Positions 6,273 through 13,598 of a stretch of DNA of 17,680 nucleotides are shown one piece after another. The notes under the pieces were generated by a model that worked only from the letters and a program-made list of their open reading frames with translations, was not told where the DNA came from and did no database searches. The translations under genes were made by a program, and so were the position numbers. Every line of letters begins with the position of its first letter. Positions within the stretch are counted from its first letter, which is position 1. This DNA is from Nitrospirota bacterium (GTDB lineage Bacteria > Nitrospirota > Thermodesulfovibrionia > Thermodesulfovibrionales > Dissulfurispiraceae), in the NCBI GenBank assembly GCA_016212685.1, contig JACREW010000072.1, forward strand, positions 1-17,680, written 5' to 3'.

Positions 6273-6560
6273 TTAAGATTTTCTTGCCTTTCTAGCGCTT
6301 CTTATCTCTGCTTCAATTTCCTTATCGCTGAGTTTCGACAACCCTTTCTCAAGATAGGTTTTTCGCATTTTTGATAAGGCAAGCTCTGCCTTTGCCCGGC
6401 GAATGGCCTTTAAAGTTTCATCAAAATTGATATCGCTTACCCCGGTTAAGAGGGCTATGGGCTTGCCGTTCGAGGTAATTACAACCTCATTATTTTTCTC
6501 AAGGTTCTCCCATACGGAACCCGGTCTTATCCTGAAGTCTCTTACAGTTATAAATTTCAC
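6273..6560 (-). CDS. Phd/YefM-family antitoxin
   Basis: A 95-residue antitoxin of the Phd/YefM type. The N-terminal half (KFITVRDFRIRPGSVWENLEKN, then EVVITSNGKPIALLTGV) has the strand-helix-strand pattern of this DNA-binding fold, where the NGKPIALL stretch is diagnostic. The C-terminal half (DETLKAIRRAKAELALSKMRK and on) is a long charged helix suited to covering a toxin. It begins with GTG at 6560, supported by GGAGG 7 nt upstream. It precedes the PIN toxin in the same direction, a common pairing, and would autoregulate the pair. Confidence 0.82.
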   Translation of the reverse strand: MKFITVRDFRIRPGSVWENLEKNNEVVITSNGKPIALLTGVSDINFDETLKAIRRAKAELALSKMRKTYLEKGLSKLSDKEIEAEIRSARKARKS

Positions 6561-6597
6561 CTTTTCACCTCCATATAATACTCAATGTCCTACAATT

Positions 6598-6626
6598 AGT
6601 CTACAATATGTATATGAATATATCAA
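6598..6626 (-). promoter_or_regulatory. Possible promoter for the Phd/PIN pair
   Basis: Minus strand TTGATA (6626-6621), 17-nt spacer, TAGACT (6603-6598), 38 nt before the GTG. The repeated ATTGTAG just downstream (6608-6602 and 6597-6591) could be part of an autoregulatory operator. The match is moderate. Confidence 0.35.
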
Positions 6627-6715
6627 CTTAGCAGCCCTTTCATATCCAGCCGATGGAGTAGCTCAGGAGGAGTTGATTGCCTCTTAATATTCTTGCGGAT
6701 GAAAATCTCGATTTT
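6620..6715 (+). pseudogene. Probable relic of a DUF433/DUF5615 toxin-antitoxin pair
   Basis: On the plus strand one frame reads INLAALSYPADGVAQEELIAS and stops at 6685-6687. This resembles the end of a DUF433 antitoxin (typically aLaYAad-x-x-x-EE). A second frame starting at 6686 reads NILADENLDFIFSL, which matches the first residues of DUF5615/Mut7-C-like toxins (MKILADEN-x-D-F) and lacks the ATG. The order and overlap match that toxin-antitoxin type. Both ends are missing and pdxA begins at once on the other strand. The match rests on short stretches recalled from memory. Confidence 0.35.
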
Positions 6716-7661
6716 ATATTTTCACTCTTGCCGCCAGTTTTATCGCCTCGATAATGCTTGCGGGATTTGCGATGCCTTTCCATGCTATGTCATAGGCTGT
6801 GCCGTGGTCAGGAGAAGTCCTGATAATCGGCAGGCCGACAGTCATATTCACTCCTTTTTCAAAGGCTACCATTTTAAACGGCGTCAAGCCCTGATCGTGA
6901 TACATGCAGACTATTATATCAAATTCTCCGTTGTATGCCTTATGAAATAACGCATCGGCAGGGTAGGGGCCTAATACGGGAATTCCCATTTTTTGAGTTT
7001 CTTCAATTGCGGGAATAATTTCTTTTATCTCTTCATCTCCAAAGATACCGGATTCTCCTGCGTGAGGATTAAGTCCTGAAACCGCGATTCTTGGATTTTT
7101 AATGTCCAGCATGTCGCATGATTTTTTAGCGAGCATGATAGTTTTCAGGACTTTTTCTTTTTTTATCATCTCAGGGACATTTTTTAGAGCCGTATGTATC
7201 GTAACGAGGATGACCTTCAATTTATCGCTGTAAAACATCATCGCAAAATTCTTTGTATTTGTTAATTCAGCAAGCATTTCAGTATGGCCCGGCCATTTTA
7301 ATCCTGCCATTTTCAATGCTTCCTTAGAGATGGGCGCGGTTACAACAGCATCAATGCTTTTATTCAGCGCAAGCTCGACAACCTTTTTTATATAGCTTAC
7401 GCAGGCCTTGCCTCCCTCGGCAGTGGGTCTGTTTTTTTGAAAGTTCCTGTCTCTGATAGAATCCGCGTCTATTAATTCAAGGTCTCTTATGCCGGCAGGA
7501 ATGCCGAGTTTGTCGATAGCTTCTTCAATGACGGCTCTATCTCCTACAATCAGGGGCTCGCATATTCCGGCTATCTCATGCGACATGACTGCCTTCAATA
7601 CTATTTCAGGCCCTATGCCTGCAGGGTCCCCGATGGTTATGGCTATTTTTTTGATTTTCAT
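6714..7661 (-). CDS. pdxA: 4-hydroxythreonine-4-phosphate dehydrogenase
   Basis: PdxA oxidises 4-phosphooxy-L-threonine in the DXP-dependent pyridoxal 5'-phosphate pathway, using NAD(P) and a divalent metal in the cytoplasm. The 315-residue length is normal. Family landmarks are ITIGDPAGIGPEI (9-20), APISKEAL (109-116), WPGHTEMLAE (123-132), LNPHAGESGIFGDEE (197-211), GPYPADALFH (231-240), MYHDQGLTPFK (253-263) and RTSPDHGTAYDIA (281-293). H156, H200 and H255 fit the three metal ligands. The ATG lies 1 nt past the lolA stop, making it the last gene of the rimO-uppP-ftsK-lolA-pdxA run. In E. coli pdxA is next to rsmA; here rsmA is 6 kb away on the other strand. Confidence 0.96.
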   Translation of the reverse strand: MKIKKIAITIGDPAGIGPEIVLKAVMSHEIAGICEPLIVGDRAVIEEAIDKLGIPAGIRDLELIDADSIRDRNFQKNRPTAEGGKACVSYIKKVVELALNKSIDAVVTAPISKEALKMAGLKWPGHTEMLAELTNTKNFAMMFYSDKLKVILVTIHTALKNVPEMIKKEKVLKTIMLAKKSCDMLDIKNPRIAVSGLNPHAGESGIFGDEEIKEIIPAIEETQKMGIPVLGPYPADALFHKAYNGEFDIIVCMYHDQGLTPFKMVAFEKGVNMTVGLPIIRTSPDHGTAYDIAWKGIANPASIIEAIKLAARVKI

Positions 7662-7662
7662 A

Positions 7663-8358
7663 TCATTGTTGTAATATATTCACCCCTTCCGGCGGCGAGA
7701 ATTCGAAGATTTTGTCTTTCAAATCGGTGTTGATTTTCACGTCTTTAAGATGAATCTCGACCCTGTTGGATAGCGTGTCGATAATTGTAAGGGATTCTAT
7801 GGGGAATTCACCGTCAGAAGGCAGAAGCTCTATATGCGATATGTTTCCCATAGGTTTTTTCGGTTTTAAAATCAATTTATCATTTTTAGTCGATACATTA
7901 AATTCGTTATCGATATTTCCGAATCCTCCCAAAAGCGCAATCGGCGACTGCCCGTAGGTTGCCCTGTCGAATTTCGCCTTGAATGCCTGCCTTTCTTTTT
8001 TTTGATAGATGATTATATCGTCTCCGTTGATATATACCGCCTGCGGCTTGTCTCCTTTATATTCCCACCGCATCTTCTGAGATTTTATGAAGAACTCGCC
8101 CTTGTATGTATCTGTCCTTTTAAGGTCTTTGATATGGCTTTTCTGAATGAAATTTCCCCTGATGTCCTTTATGTTCTCGTATGCCTTCTGGATTTTCTCT
8201 ACTTGATCATCAGCATGGCAAAAGGCAAAAGGCAAAAGGCTAAAGATAGAGAACAAACAAATGGTAATGGTTTTAAACTCGGAGAAAGGCTTGGATGCCT
8301 TTCGAGAATGAGCGGAAATACTGTGCCCTGCCATGACTGCCCTGTCTTCTGTCTTCAT
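7663..8358 (-). CDS. lolA: Outer-membrane lipoprotein carrier LolA
   Basis: LolA collects lipoproteins released by LolCDE and carries them across the periplasm. The mature part follows the family: VEKIQKAYENIKDIRGNFIQKS (53-74), YKGEFFIKSQKMRWEYKGDKPQAVY, then PIALLGGFGNID (137-148) and a late strand with FPIESLTIID. The signal peptide hydrophobic core is about residues 30-47 with a likely cut near A49. The n-region before it is unusually long (about 29 residues, MKTEDRAVMAGHSISAHSRK...). The ATG at 8358 is supported by an AGGAG site and overlaps the ftsK stop by 1 nt (TAATG). Part of the signal peptide is encoded by a short tandem repeat. Function is secure; the processed N-terminus is not. 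Confidence 0.88.
   Translation of the reverse strand: MKTEDRAVMAGHSISAHSRKASKPFSEFKTITICLFSIFSLLPFAFCHADDQVEKIQKAYENIKDIRGNFIQKSHIKDLKRTDTYKGEFFIKSQKMRWEYKGDKPQAVYINGDDIIIYQKKERQAFKAKFDRATYGQSPIALLGGFGNIDNEFNVSTKNDKLILKPKKPMGNISHIELLPSDGEFPIESLTIIDTLSNRVEIHLKDVKINTDLKDKIFEFSPPEGVNILQQ
8217..8240. repeat. GGCAAAA short tandem repeat inside lolA
   Basis: Three consecutive GGCAAAA units plus a degenerate one (GGCTAAA). On the minus strand it encodes LLPFAFC of the LolA signal peptide. The neighbouring start of lolA (GAAGACAGAAGACAG, 8343-8357 minus) is itself repetitive. Confidence 0.8.
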
Positions 8359-10451
8359 TATCTCCTGCCCAAGAAATCCCTCGGCTTTCCCGCGCCCTTC
8401 GGCGGCCCCACGAGGCCGTCTTCTTCCATAAGTTCCATCATCCTCGCAGCCCTGTTATAGCCGATCTTAAATCTCCTCTGAATGGACGAAATAGAAACCT
8501 CTCCGATGGAATCGGCAAACTCGATTACCCTCTGATACATCTCATCCCTTTCACCTGTAAGGTCTATTCCATTTTCCTGTTCATCGGCAACAACAATATT
8601 TTCGAAGGACGAATAATCTGGGATGCTTTGCGACTTCACGAATTCCGTAACGCCTTTGACCTCGGCGTCGCTTACATATGCGCCGTGAATTCTCATGATT
8701 TTAACGCCCGGAACCATAAACAGCATATCTCCCGTTCCGAGGAGCTGCTCGGCGCCCTGCGCGTCGAGGATAGTCCTCGAATCTATTTTTGACGTTACCT
8801 GAAACGATATCCTCGCTGGAAAGTTCGCCTTGATCAATCCGGTAATGACATCCACGGACGGTCTCTGCGTGGCGAGTATCAGGTGTATGCCGGATGCCCG
8901 CGCCATCTGCGCGAGCCGGGCAATGGCGTTTTCGACATCGCTTGGAGCCGTGAACATGAGGTCTGCGAGTTCGTCTATGAATACTACGATATACGGAAGG
9001 CGTTCTGATTCTGCTGCCTGCCTGTTATATGTCTCTATATTCCGCGCGCCTTTTTCGGCAAGCAGCCTGTATCTCCTTTCCATTTCGAATACCATTTTTT
9101 TCAGCGCATCCGACGCCTCTTTAGGGCTCGTTATCACCGGAGATATCAGATGAGGTATATCGCTGTAGGCCGACAGCTCGAGGAGTTTCGGATCGACCAT
9201 CAGCATTTTAACTTCGTCTGGCGTGGCCCTGTACAAAAGGCTCATTATCATGGCATTTACAGAGACGCTTTTGCCGGAGCCTGTAGCTCCCGCAACAAGG
9301 AGGTGCGGCATCTTTGCGAGATCGGCGACTACCGGATTGCCGAATATATCTTTTCCGAGCGCGAGCGTCAGGAGCGAAGCGCTCTTCTGGAATATATCCG
9401 ATGAAATGATTTCTTTAAGAGAAACTGTAGCGCGTTCGTTGTTCGGCACCTCTATGCCTATGGTCGCCTTGCCGGCGATGGGATAAACCCTGATGCTCTG
9501 AGCGCGAAGTGCGAGGGCGAGGTCGTCTGAAAGCGAGACTATCCTGTTAATCTTCACCCCGGCTGCGGGCTCGAATTCATACATCGTGACCACAGGCCCC
9601 GGGTGCGCCTGCTTTATTTTACCGTTTACGCCGAAATCGGAGAGTTTCTTTTCGAGGCTTGCTGCCGCTGTGTTTAGCTCCTCTTTTGCCGGTCCCGATA
9701 CGCCCTCGGCATCTTTTAAAAATTCCATATTAGGGAGATTGTAACCGCTGTCTCCCGATGTTTTCTTTACACGCCTCTCCCTCGCGGTTTTTTGTTCAGG
9801 CGGGGGCTGTAACCGCACCGCTTCCATTTTCGGTTCATTGATTATAATGCCCGTATCATAAACTTCAGGCTCCGGTTCTTCTTCGAGTGTCCTTTTTCCT
9901 CTCAACTCTTTGATGTAAGAAAATATAGACACAGGGCTTGCGAGAATGAGAGATACTATAACAAGAGCTATGGAAATTATGTATGCACCTATCTCTGAGA
10001 GCAGTCCTATAAAGAGGCCAGACAGAAGAAGGCCGAGAATGCCTCCGGAGATGTCAATATGCATGGTCTTGGATACTACCTGTAAAAGGGCGGATAAGGA
10101 AACCAAAAGGAGAAGGGAGCCTATTACATGAGCGATATTTTTTTCTTTGCCTAAAACTTTTCTGATGCCGTATACAACAAGAAACATCGGTATTAAAACG
10201 CCCGAAAAGCCTATCAAAGAGAATATGGTATCGGATATATGCGCGCCTACGATGCCTCCGTAATTTTTAGGCGGCGTATTGGAAAATGCGAACAGGGACG
10301 GATCCCATTTGCTGTAAGTAAAGAGAGAGACAGCAAGGTATAATCCGCCTAATATTAAGGCTACGCCTGCTATTTCCTGCAGCCGCTTGCTTCGATTATT
10401 ATGAGCGTCATCAGATTTTTCCTGCATGTCTGATTTTATCATTTCCCTCAC
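8358..10451 (-). CDS. ftsK: FtsK/SpoIIIE DNA translocase
   Basis: FtsK pumps chromosomal DNA through the closing septum and helps resolve chromosome dimers. The 697-residue protein has the family order: four membrane helices (about 27-46, 78-95, 108-126, 138-172), a linker of about 185-250, the alpha and beta motor domains and a C-terminal winged-helix gamma domain (637-680) that reads the polar KOPS sequences. Walker A is GATGSGKS (388-395) and Walker B is IVVFIDELADLM (488-499), followed by ATQRPSVDVITG (527-538). The linker is short, nearer to SpoIIIE-type than to E. coli FtsK. The frame opens with GTG overlapping the uppP stop; an internal ATG three codons in (10442) is preceded by GAGGG and may be the real start. 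Confidence 0.97.
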   Translation of the reverse strand: MREMIKSDMQEKSDDAHNNRSKRLQEIAGVALILGGLYLAVSLFTYSKWDPSLFAFSNTPPKNYGGIVGAHISDTIFSLIGFSGVLIPMFLVVYGIRKVLGKEKNIAHVIGSLLLLVSLSALLQVVSKTMHIDISGGILGLLLSGLFIGLLSEIGAYIISIALVIVSLILASPVSIFSYIKELRGKRTLEEEPEPEVYDTGIIINEPKMEAVRLQPPPEQKTARERRVKKTSGDSGYNLPNMEFLKDAEGVSGPAKEELNTAAASLEKKLSDFGVNGKIKQAHPGPVVTMYEFEPAAGVKINRIVSLSDDLALALRAQSIRVYPIAGKATIGIEVPNNERATVSLKEIISSDIFQKSASLLTLALGKDIFGNPVVADLAKMPHLLVAGATGSGKSVSVNAMIMSLLYRATPDEVKMLMVDPKLLELSAYSDIPHLISPVITSPKEASDALKKMVFEMERRYRLLAEKGARNIETYNRQAAESERLPYIVVFIDELADLMFTAPSDVENAIARLAQMARASGIHLILATQRPSVDVITGLIKANFPARISFQVTSKIDSRTILDAQGAEQLLGTGDMLFMVPGVKIMRIHGAYVSDAEVKGVTEFVKSQSIPDYSSFENIVVADEQENGIDLTGERDEMYQRVIEFADSIGEVSISSIQRRFKIGYNRAARMMELMEEDGLVGPPKGAGKPRDFLGRR

Positions 10452-11233
10452 AAATAGTAAAAAAGTATAGCCGCGCCAAAGACAATACGGTATATCGCAA
10501 ACGAGTTGAACGTATGTTTTGTGACAAACCCTAAAAACGCCTTTATGACAAGCAGCGCGGAGAAAAAGGAGACGAAAAAACCGATCGCAAAAGTAGGCGT
10601 ATCGCTTGCGTTTAGATTATTAATGTTTTTCAATAGATCGTACGATGTCGCGGCAAACATTGTAGGTATTGCCAAAAAGAAGGAAAACTCAGTGGCCGTT
10701 TTCCGTTCTAAGCGAAAGCACATAGCGCCCATTATTGTCGCGCCTGCCCTCGAGACGCCCGGAAAAAGAGACAATGCCTGCGCCAAACCGATGCCTAACG
10801 CCTGTTTAAGAGAGACCTTGTCTATGTCCGTTACGGATGGTGTTTTAACTGTGTTTTCGATAATAAATATAGCGATGCCGCCGGCTATAAGCGCAAAGGC
10901 GACGCTTACGGGATTAAACAGGTAATGCTTTATTATGGAGTGCGTTAGAAGCCCGAGAAACGCGGCAGGCAGAAATGCTACAAAAAGATTTAATAAAAAC
11001 CGGTTCGATCCTTTCGCGCCGAATCCGCTTATGGATGACAGTATTTTCCCGCGATACATCCAAACCACGGCAAGGATCGCGCCGAGCTGTATGAATATTT
11101 CGAAGGTCTTTGCCTTATCGCCGGTAAAGCCGAGCAAATCTCCCGCAAGTATCAAGTGGCCTGTTGAAGATATAGGCAGAAATTCGGTAACGCCCTCTAC
11201 TATGCCGAGTATTACGGCTTTAAATATTTCCAT
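10448..11233 (-). CDS. uppP: Undecaprenyl-diphosphate phosphatase
   Basis: UppP (BacA) removes a phosphate from undecaprenyl diphosphate in the inner membrane and so recycles the carrier lipid for peptidoglycan and other envelope polymers; overproduction gives bacitracin resistance. The 261-residue protein is hydrophobic throughout with about eight membrane segments. Both signature loops are present: GIVEGVTEFLPISSTGHL (10-27) with the catalytic glutamates E13 and E17, and LFPGVSRAGATI (156-167). I prefer the ATG at 11233; a TTG two codons earlier is also possible since GGAGG lies 10 and 4 nt from them. The stop is TGA, overlapping the ftsK start by 4 nt. It lies 19 nt after rimO. Confidence 0.95.
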   Translation of the reverse strand: MEIFKAVILGIVEGVTEFLPISSTGHLILAGDLLGFTGDKAKTFEIFIQLGAILAVVWMYRGKILSSISGFGAKGSNRFLLNLFVAFLPAAFLGLLTHSIIKHYLFNPVSVAFALIAGGIAIFIIENTVKTPSVTDIDKVSLKQALGIGLAQALSLFPGVSRAGATIMGAMCFRLERKTATEFSFFLAIPTMFAATSYDLLKNINNLNASDTPTFAIGFFVSFFSALLVIKAFLGFVTKHTFNSFAIYRIVFGAAILFYYL

Positions 11234-11252
11234 ATCCAAACAGCCTCCGCAT

Positions 11253-12587
11253 TTATACCAATTTGCCTTTTACATCATAATCGAACGCGTCCGTAATCTC
11301 AACATTTACAATCTCGCCGACTTTTATTGCTGACAGCTTACCGCTGACTGCTGACTGCTCTATAATCACCACTCCATCTATCTCCGGAGCGTGTGAGTAA
11401 AGCCTTGCAATGGCGATATTGCCGTCGATCTCTTCCACTATCGCTTCGTATCGTCTGCCTATCAATTCCTTGTTTTTTTCGAGAGATATAGCTGCCTGCC
11501 TTCTCATTATCTCATCAAGCCTTCTGTCTTTAGTCTTCTCCGGCACATGTCCTTTAAGCTTTGAAGCGGGAGTGCCTTCTTCGTTTGAATATTTAAAGAC
11601 GCCGAGCCTGTCGAATTTTATATCTTCTATGAAATCCACAAGGCCGTTGAAATCTTCCTCCGTCTCTCCGGGAAAACCCACAATGAATGTAGTCCTCAGC
11701 GCAACGCCCGGTATGGTGCGCCTGATATTTCTTATTAGCTTTATGTATTCCTTGCGTGTTCCCCTTCTTCCCATTGCCCGCAAAACTTTGTCTTCCGAGT
11801 GTTGGAGGGGAATGTCGAGGTATTTCTGTATTTTGTCTTCTTTGGCGATGAGTTTCAGCAACTCGTCGGTTATTTCCGTGGGATACAGATAAAGGAGTCT
11901 GATGCGGAAATTTCCCTTAATGGCTGCCATGTCCTTGAGTAAAGAAACGAGGTTGTAGTTTTCGGATTCCTTTCCGTAATTGGTAATGTCCTGCGCTACG
12001 AGTATAAGCTCTCTTGCGCCTTTACGGATATGCTCCTTTGTCGCTTTTAATATCTGCCCGGAATTGACGCTCCTGAACTTTCCCCTGATCGAGGGTATCA
12101 CGCAGAACGTGCATTTTTTATTGCAGCCTTCCGCGATTTTGAGATAGGCGTAGCTGCTGAATCGGTGAATGGGTGAATCGGCGAATGGGTGAATCGGTAA
12201 ATTTTTTTGTCTTTGTGTCACCGTATCTCCGCTTCTCCGATTCGTTATTTTTTTACAGTATTCAATTATGCTGCTGTCTTCTCCAACCCCGAAGATGGCG
12301 TCGATTTCAGGGATATCTTTCATCAGATCATCTTTATATCGTTTCGCAAGACATCCGAATACTATGAGTTTCTTGCCGCCCTTTTTCAGCTTTGCTAAAT
12401 TGAGTATTTCTTCTATGGATTCTTCCTTTGCGTCTTTGATGAATCCGCATGTGTTTACAAGTATTATATCCGCATCATTCGGATCGTCTATAGGCGTAAA
12501 ACCTTGCGATGCAAACGCCTTTGTCAGATGCTCCGAATCGACCTGATTCTTGGGACAGCCGAGAGTTGTGATGTTTATCTTTGCCAT
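11253..12587 (-). CDS. rimO: Ribosomal protein S12 methylthiotransferase RimO
   Basis: RimO is a radical-SAM enzyme with two 4Fe-4S clusters that methylthiolates an aspartate of ribosomal protein S12. In the 444-residue frame the UPF0004 domain carries C11, C47 and C80, the radical-SAM motif is C155-x3-C159-x2-C162 in AEGCNKKCTFC, and a TRAM domain closes the protein (about 375-444). RimO rather than MiaB is supported by the LGCPKNQVDSE start and the C-terminal FDYDVKGKLV. Two insertions stand out: residues about 115-145 (between the first two domains) and about 409-421 (in TRAM), both encoded by short-repeat DNA. The ATG at 12587 aligns with the family start, but no ribosome site precedes it; a -10 box lies just upstream. 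Confidence 0.95.
   Translation of the reverse strand: MAKINITTLGCPKNQVDSEHLTKAFASQGFTPIDDPNDADIILVNTCGFIKDAKEESIEEILNLAKLKKGGKKLIVFGCLAKRYKDDLMKDIPEIDAIFGVGEDSSIIEYCKKITNRRSGDTVTQRQKNLPIHPFADSPIHRFSSYAYLKIAEGCNKKCTFCVIPSIRGKFRSVNSGQILKATKEHIRKGARELILVAQDITNYGKESENYNLVSLLKDMAAIKGNFRIRLLYLYPTEITDELLKLIAKEDKIQKYLDIPLQHSEDKVLRAMGRRGTRKEYIKLIRNIRRTIPGVALRTTFIVGFPGETEEDFNGLVDFIEDIKFDRLGVFKYSNEEGTPASKLKGHVPEKTKDRRLDEIMRRQAAISLEKNKELIGRRYEAIVEEIDGNIAIARLYSHAPEIDGVVIIEQSAVSGKLSAIKVGEIVNVEITDAFDYDVKGKLV
11325..11360. repeat. CTGACTG-type short repeat inside rimO (TRAM domain)
   Basis: The plus strand has CTGACAGC-TTACCG-CTGACTG-CTGACTG, a degenerate 7-nt tandem repeat. In rimO it encodes about 12 residues (EQSAVSGKLSAI) that have no counterpart in the RimO C-terminus as I remember it. 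Confidence 0.6.
12153..12245. repeat. GAATGGGTGAATCGG-type repeat inserted in rimO
   Basis: The plus strand carries degenerate tandem units GAATCGGT, GAATGGGT, GAATCGGC, GAATGGGT and GAATCGGT, then a spacer and one more CCGATTCG. It fills an interdomain segment of RimO (residues about 115-145, including NLPIHPFADSPIHRFSS) and keeps the frame. Confidence 0.7.
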
Positions 12588-12594
12588 AAATTTT

Positions 12595-12600
12595 ATAATA
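12595..12600 (-). promoter_or_regulatory. Extended -10 box of rimO, placed for a leaderless start
   Basis: Minus strand TG-T-TATTAT, an extended -10, ends 7 nt before the rimO ATG, so the predicted +1 is at or next to the A of ATG. No -35 hexamer or ribosome site is evident. Confidence 0.5.
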
Positions 12601-12622
12601 ACACGAATCCGCATTATTGCTC

Positions 12623-12651
12623 TTGTGGTTGTCCTTGTCCTTTGTTATAAT
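12623..12651 (+). promoter_or_regulatory. Promoter of the plus-strand 194-aa gene/HNH/rsmA run
   Basis: TTGTGG (12623-12628), 17-nt spacer, TATAAT (12646-12651) with the TG of an extended -10. The predicted +1 is about 12658 and the ATG is at 12661, leaving a leader of only about 3 nt. It is divergent from the rimO promoter within the same 60-bp region. Confidence 0.7.
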
Positions 12652-12660
12652 TCCGGCAAG

Positions 12661-13245
12661 ATGAATATTACTCAAATTTTTCTGATATCGGCTCTCGTTC
12701 TTTTCGCCATTGCGCTGATTGTCATATTGCTCAAGGCGAGACGGTATAAAACCCACATGGAAGGGCTTGCGAAGGCCGTTGACGGCACGGCTGAGGTGTT
12801 ATCGAGCCTCCGCGCAAGAATTTACCTCCTACACGCTATACACAATAAGTACAAATACAGGTGTAGCTTTACTCCTGCGAAGAATAATCCTTCTGAGTTC
12901 GCAATCTCCTTATACGGAAGTTTCCCGGCAGGGCTCAGCATCGGCAAGAGGAAAAAATCCGGCAGGGCGGCAGCAAAGGCAGGCGGTTCGGAAGAAATAC
13001 AGACAGGAGATGCTGATTTCGATAAACTCTTTATTGTCAGGTTGAGACAAGGACACTCTGTACGCAATTATCTTGAAGCGCAACCGAGAAGGACGCTCAT
13101 TTCAAAATTGCTCAACCGGGAGGATGCAAGCCTTTTTTCCGAAGGGGCCTCTGTGCGCGTGATATTCAAAGGTCTCGAACTGAAAGATGTAGATTTCAAT
13201 ATTTTGAGAGAATATCTCGACCAGATGACTGCGCTTGCAATATAA
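12661..13245 (+). CDS. Single-pass membrane protein of unknown function (194 aa)
   Basis: I do not recognise this family. The protein has one N-terminal membrane helix (ITQIFLISALVLFAIALIVILL, about 3-24) followed by basic residues (KARRYK), so the remaining 165 residues should face the cytoplasm. The soluble part has a strand-rich section (about 70-95, YKYRCSFTPAKN, FAISLYGSF), a basic Gly/Ala-rich linker (RKKSGRAAAKAGGS, about 101-114) and a C-terminal domain with two strand-helix units (FDKLFIVRLRQG, VRVIFKGLELKDVDFNILREYL). I chose the ATG at 12661 because it begins the membrane helix and sits just behind a promoter. The stop abuts the ATG of the HNH gene, so the two are probably translated together. 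Confidence 0.8.
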   Translation: MNITQIFLISALVLFAIALIVILLKARRYKTHMEGLAKAVDGTAEVLSSLRARIYLLHAIHNKYKYRCSFTPAKNNPSEFAISLYGSFPAGLSIGKRKKSGRAAAKAGGSEEIQTGDADFDKLFIVRLRQGHSVRNYLEAQPRRTLISKLLNREDASLFSEGASVRVIFKGLELKDVDFNILREYLDQMTALAI

Positions 13246-13587
13246 ATGGGAAGCAGGCAGCGAATAAAATTCAGAAAACCTCAGCCGCAAAAGTTATCGG
13301 CAGGCAAGACCGCCGCTGAAATCGTCAGGGAATTAAAAGAAAGCGCCGCCCCTGCATTCAATTACAGGGAACAATCCCTGAAAATTCATGGCCTGATCTG
13401 CGCCAAATGCGGAAGAGAGTTCGATTTCAAGAACCGGAACCTTCTTACCGTGCACCATAAAGACGAGAATCACCGGAACAACCCTTCCGACGGCTCCAAC
13501 TGGGAGAATCTCTGTATTTATTGTCATGACGACGAGCACAGCAGGGGACTTCTTGCAGATTATCTAAAAGGAAAAGACAGGAGTTAG
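13246..13587 (+). CDS. YajD-like HNH nuclease-family protein
   Basis: A 113-residue protein very close in size and layout to E. coli YajD, an HNH-superfamily protein of unknown role. Zinc-binding pairs are C52-x2-C55 (LICAKCGREF) and C90-x2-C93 (NLCIYCHDDEH). The HNH core is VHHKDENHRNNP (69-80), with H70/H71 as catalytic candidates, N78/N79, and H98 as the final His. The basic N-terminus (MGSRQRIKFRKPQPQK) could bind nucleic acid. It begins immediately after the stop of the upstream gene (TAAATG) and is followed 11 nt later by rsmA. It could act on DNA or structured RNA; its substrate is not known. Confidence 0.88.
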   Translation: MGSRQRIKFRKPQPQKLSAGKTAAEIVRELKESAAPAFNYREQSLKIHGLICAKCGREFDFKNRNLLTVHHKDENHRNNPSDGSNWENLCIYCHDDEHSRGLLADYLKGKDRS

Positions 13588-13598
13588 ACTAATTTACT

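Noticed and set aside
4416..6713. An insertion sequence or integrative element carrying the toxin-antitoxin genes
   Set aside because: I see no transposase, integrase, terminal inverted repeats or flanking target duplication. The island is suggested only by AT-richness and gene content.
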